A stretch of 15,148 nt of DNA from an uncultured Eubacteriales bacterium (GTDB taxonomy: Bacteria > Bacillota > Clostridia > Lachnospirales > Bianqueaceae). The first letter of the stretch is position 1. Each line of letters starts with the position of its first letter. Below, piece after piece: positions 14,394-15,148 of this stretch. The notes below the pieces were generated by a model. That model did not search any database, was not told where the DNA came from, and was given only the letters and a program-made list of their open reading frames with translations. The translations under genes were made by a program, and so were the position numbers. The DNA lies in assembly GCA_902493345.1 (NCBI GenBank), contig CABUPM010000057.1:1-15148 (forward strand), in the 5' to 3' direction.

Positions 14394-15148
14394 ATGGCAA
14401 AGAAAACAGCTTTTGACAGACAGAGGGCAGCCAAGCGTTCCGGCAGCGGATTCAAAACCGGAAAAGCGCCTTCCGGGAAGAAGGTCAGGGCGAATGCTGC
14501 GGCTTCCGCAAAAAAAGGAAGCGGGCAGAAGACTACGTCCGAAACACAGAAGTTTCAGGTAAAGGAGACGGTGGGACAGGAGGTACGGGATCTCATCGGG
14601 CTCCTCGTGATGTTGCTCCTGCTGTTAAGTATTTGTCTGGGTTCGGTTCTTGGAAAGTTCGGATTGTTGGTGCATGAGGTGAGTGTGGGTATCTTTGGCA
14701 TAGCGGCGTATCTTTTCTGTATAGCAGGGATTGCCGCTATGGTACTGCGCATCTGGAAGCGATCCAGGTATTCCAATTATGCCAAGGTTCTGTGCATGGT
14801 GCTGCTGATTGTAAGCATTTCCGTGCTGATGCACATAATTAACGGAAAAGAGCTTAAAACACTGAAAGAATGGTATGCGCAGGCAACCTGGTACACTGGC
14901 GGCGTGGTCGGTGGGTTCCTGGGCAGTGCGCTTCTGGATCTGATGGGCAATGTCGGAGGAATTCTTCTCTTGTCCGGGATCATCATCATATGTCTGGTTG
15001 TCATTACGGAGAAGTCAGCGATCGAGACGGCGGTGAAGGCCTGGAAGGGTACCCGTCAGGTGACACGCAATGTGGAAGAAAATGTACGGGAAAAGGTCAA
15101 GCTGCATCAGGAGCAGCGCCGAAAATGGGAAGAAGAGCATCCGGCAGA
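14394..15148 (+). CDS. ftsK: DNA translocase FtsK/SpoIIIE, N-terminal part only (runs off the window)
   Basis: The visible 251 residues are the membrane-anchoring part of an FtsK/SpoIIIE/SftA-type DNA pump, which moves chromosome termini through the division or sporulation septum. Residues 1-62 are strongly basic and rich in Lys, Ser, Gly and Ala, likely disordered and facing the cytoplasm. Hydrophobic segments follow at about 67-87, 95-120, 131-150 and 166-205, fitting the four-helix FtsK membrane domain; the segment with TGGVVGGFLGSALLDLMGNV is characteristic. From about 206 the chain turns charged and probably coiled, the start of the linker. The ATPase motor and gamma domain, which would prove the call, lie beyond base 15148, so SpoIIIE and FtsK cannot be told apart here. 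It follows uppP by 27 bases. Confidence 0.87.
   Translation, partial: MAKKTAFDRQRAAKRSGSGFKTGKAPSGKKVRANAAASAKKGSGQKTTSETQKFQVKETVGQEVRDLIGLLVMLLLLLSICLGSVLGKFGLLVHEVSVGIFGIAAYLFCIAGIAAMVLRIWKRSRYSNYAKVLCMVLLIVSISVLMHIINGKELKTLKEWYAQATWYTGGVVGGFLGSALLDLMGNVGGILLLSGIIIICLVVITEKSAIETAVKAWKGTRQVTRNVEENVREKVKLHQEQRRKWEEEHPA

Noticed and set aside
1..15148. Mobile element, phage genes, CRISPR, toxin-antitoxin or defence system
   Set aside because: No transposase, integrase, repeat-spacer array, paired terminal repeats or shift in codon character was found. All genes but one belong to known housekeeping families and share similar composition.

Overview
The window reads as an ordinary chromosomal segment of an anaerobic, low-to-mid-GC Firmicute, most likely a Clostridia member of the Lachnospiraceae type. 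Reasons are the strong AGGAGG-type ribosome sites, the clear sigma-A promoters with extended -10 elements, the clostridial LeuC type, an oxygen-labile-type IlvD, and the neighbourhood rpsO-pnp ... tepA ... ftsK/spoIIIE. From established knowledge, that neighbourhood is also present in looser form in Bacillus subtilis. The lineage is inferred from gene content and protein character, not from a database match.

Region 1 (1-7816) is a tight plus-strand operon for branched-chain amino acids: cimA (5' end cut by the window), leuC, leuD, leuB, ilvD and ilvB. Gaps are 2-15 bases and each gene has its own ribosome site. CimA makes (R)-citramalate from pyruvate and acetyl-CoA. LeuCD and LeuB can carry this to 2-oxobutyrate. 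IlvB and IlvD then serve isoleucine and valine, and LeuCDB also serves leucine. This is the threonine-independent route to isoleucine. leuA, ilvC and the regulatory subunit ilvN are not in the window.

Region 2 (7817-8912) has an extended -10 promoter directly behind ilvB. It drives a 98-residue protein of unknown function, followed after a strong hairpin by a HAD-family phosphatase of the phosphoglycolate phosphatase type.

Region 3 (8913-12685) has a consensus-like promoter and a structured leader, then rpsO (S15), a 146-base spacer full of hairpins including a good terminator, then pnp (PNPase), a dUTPase that overlaps pnp by 8 bases, and a YfcE/MJ0936-type metallophosphoesterase.

Region 4 (12661-15148) holds tepA (ClpP-like serine protease homologue) on the minus strand, converging on and overlapping the phosphoesterase gene by 25 bases. 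Its start faces a divergent promoter for uppP (undecaprenyl-diphosphatase). uppP is followed 27 bases later by ftsK/spoIIIE, of which only the basic N-terminus and membrane domain are inside the window.

No insertion sequence, phage gene, CRISPR array, tRNA or rRNA was seen. No gap between genes exceeds 170 bases. I found no convincing undescribed system. The items most worth a second look are the orphan 98-residue protein with its own promoter, the rpsO leader and rpsO-pnp hairpin cluster, the terminator-less convergent overlap at tepA, and the make-up of the ilv-leu operon.
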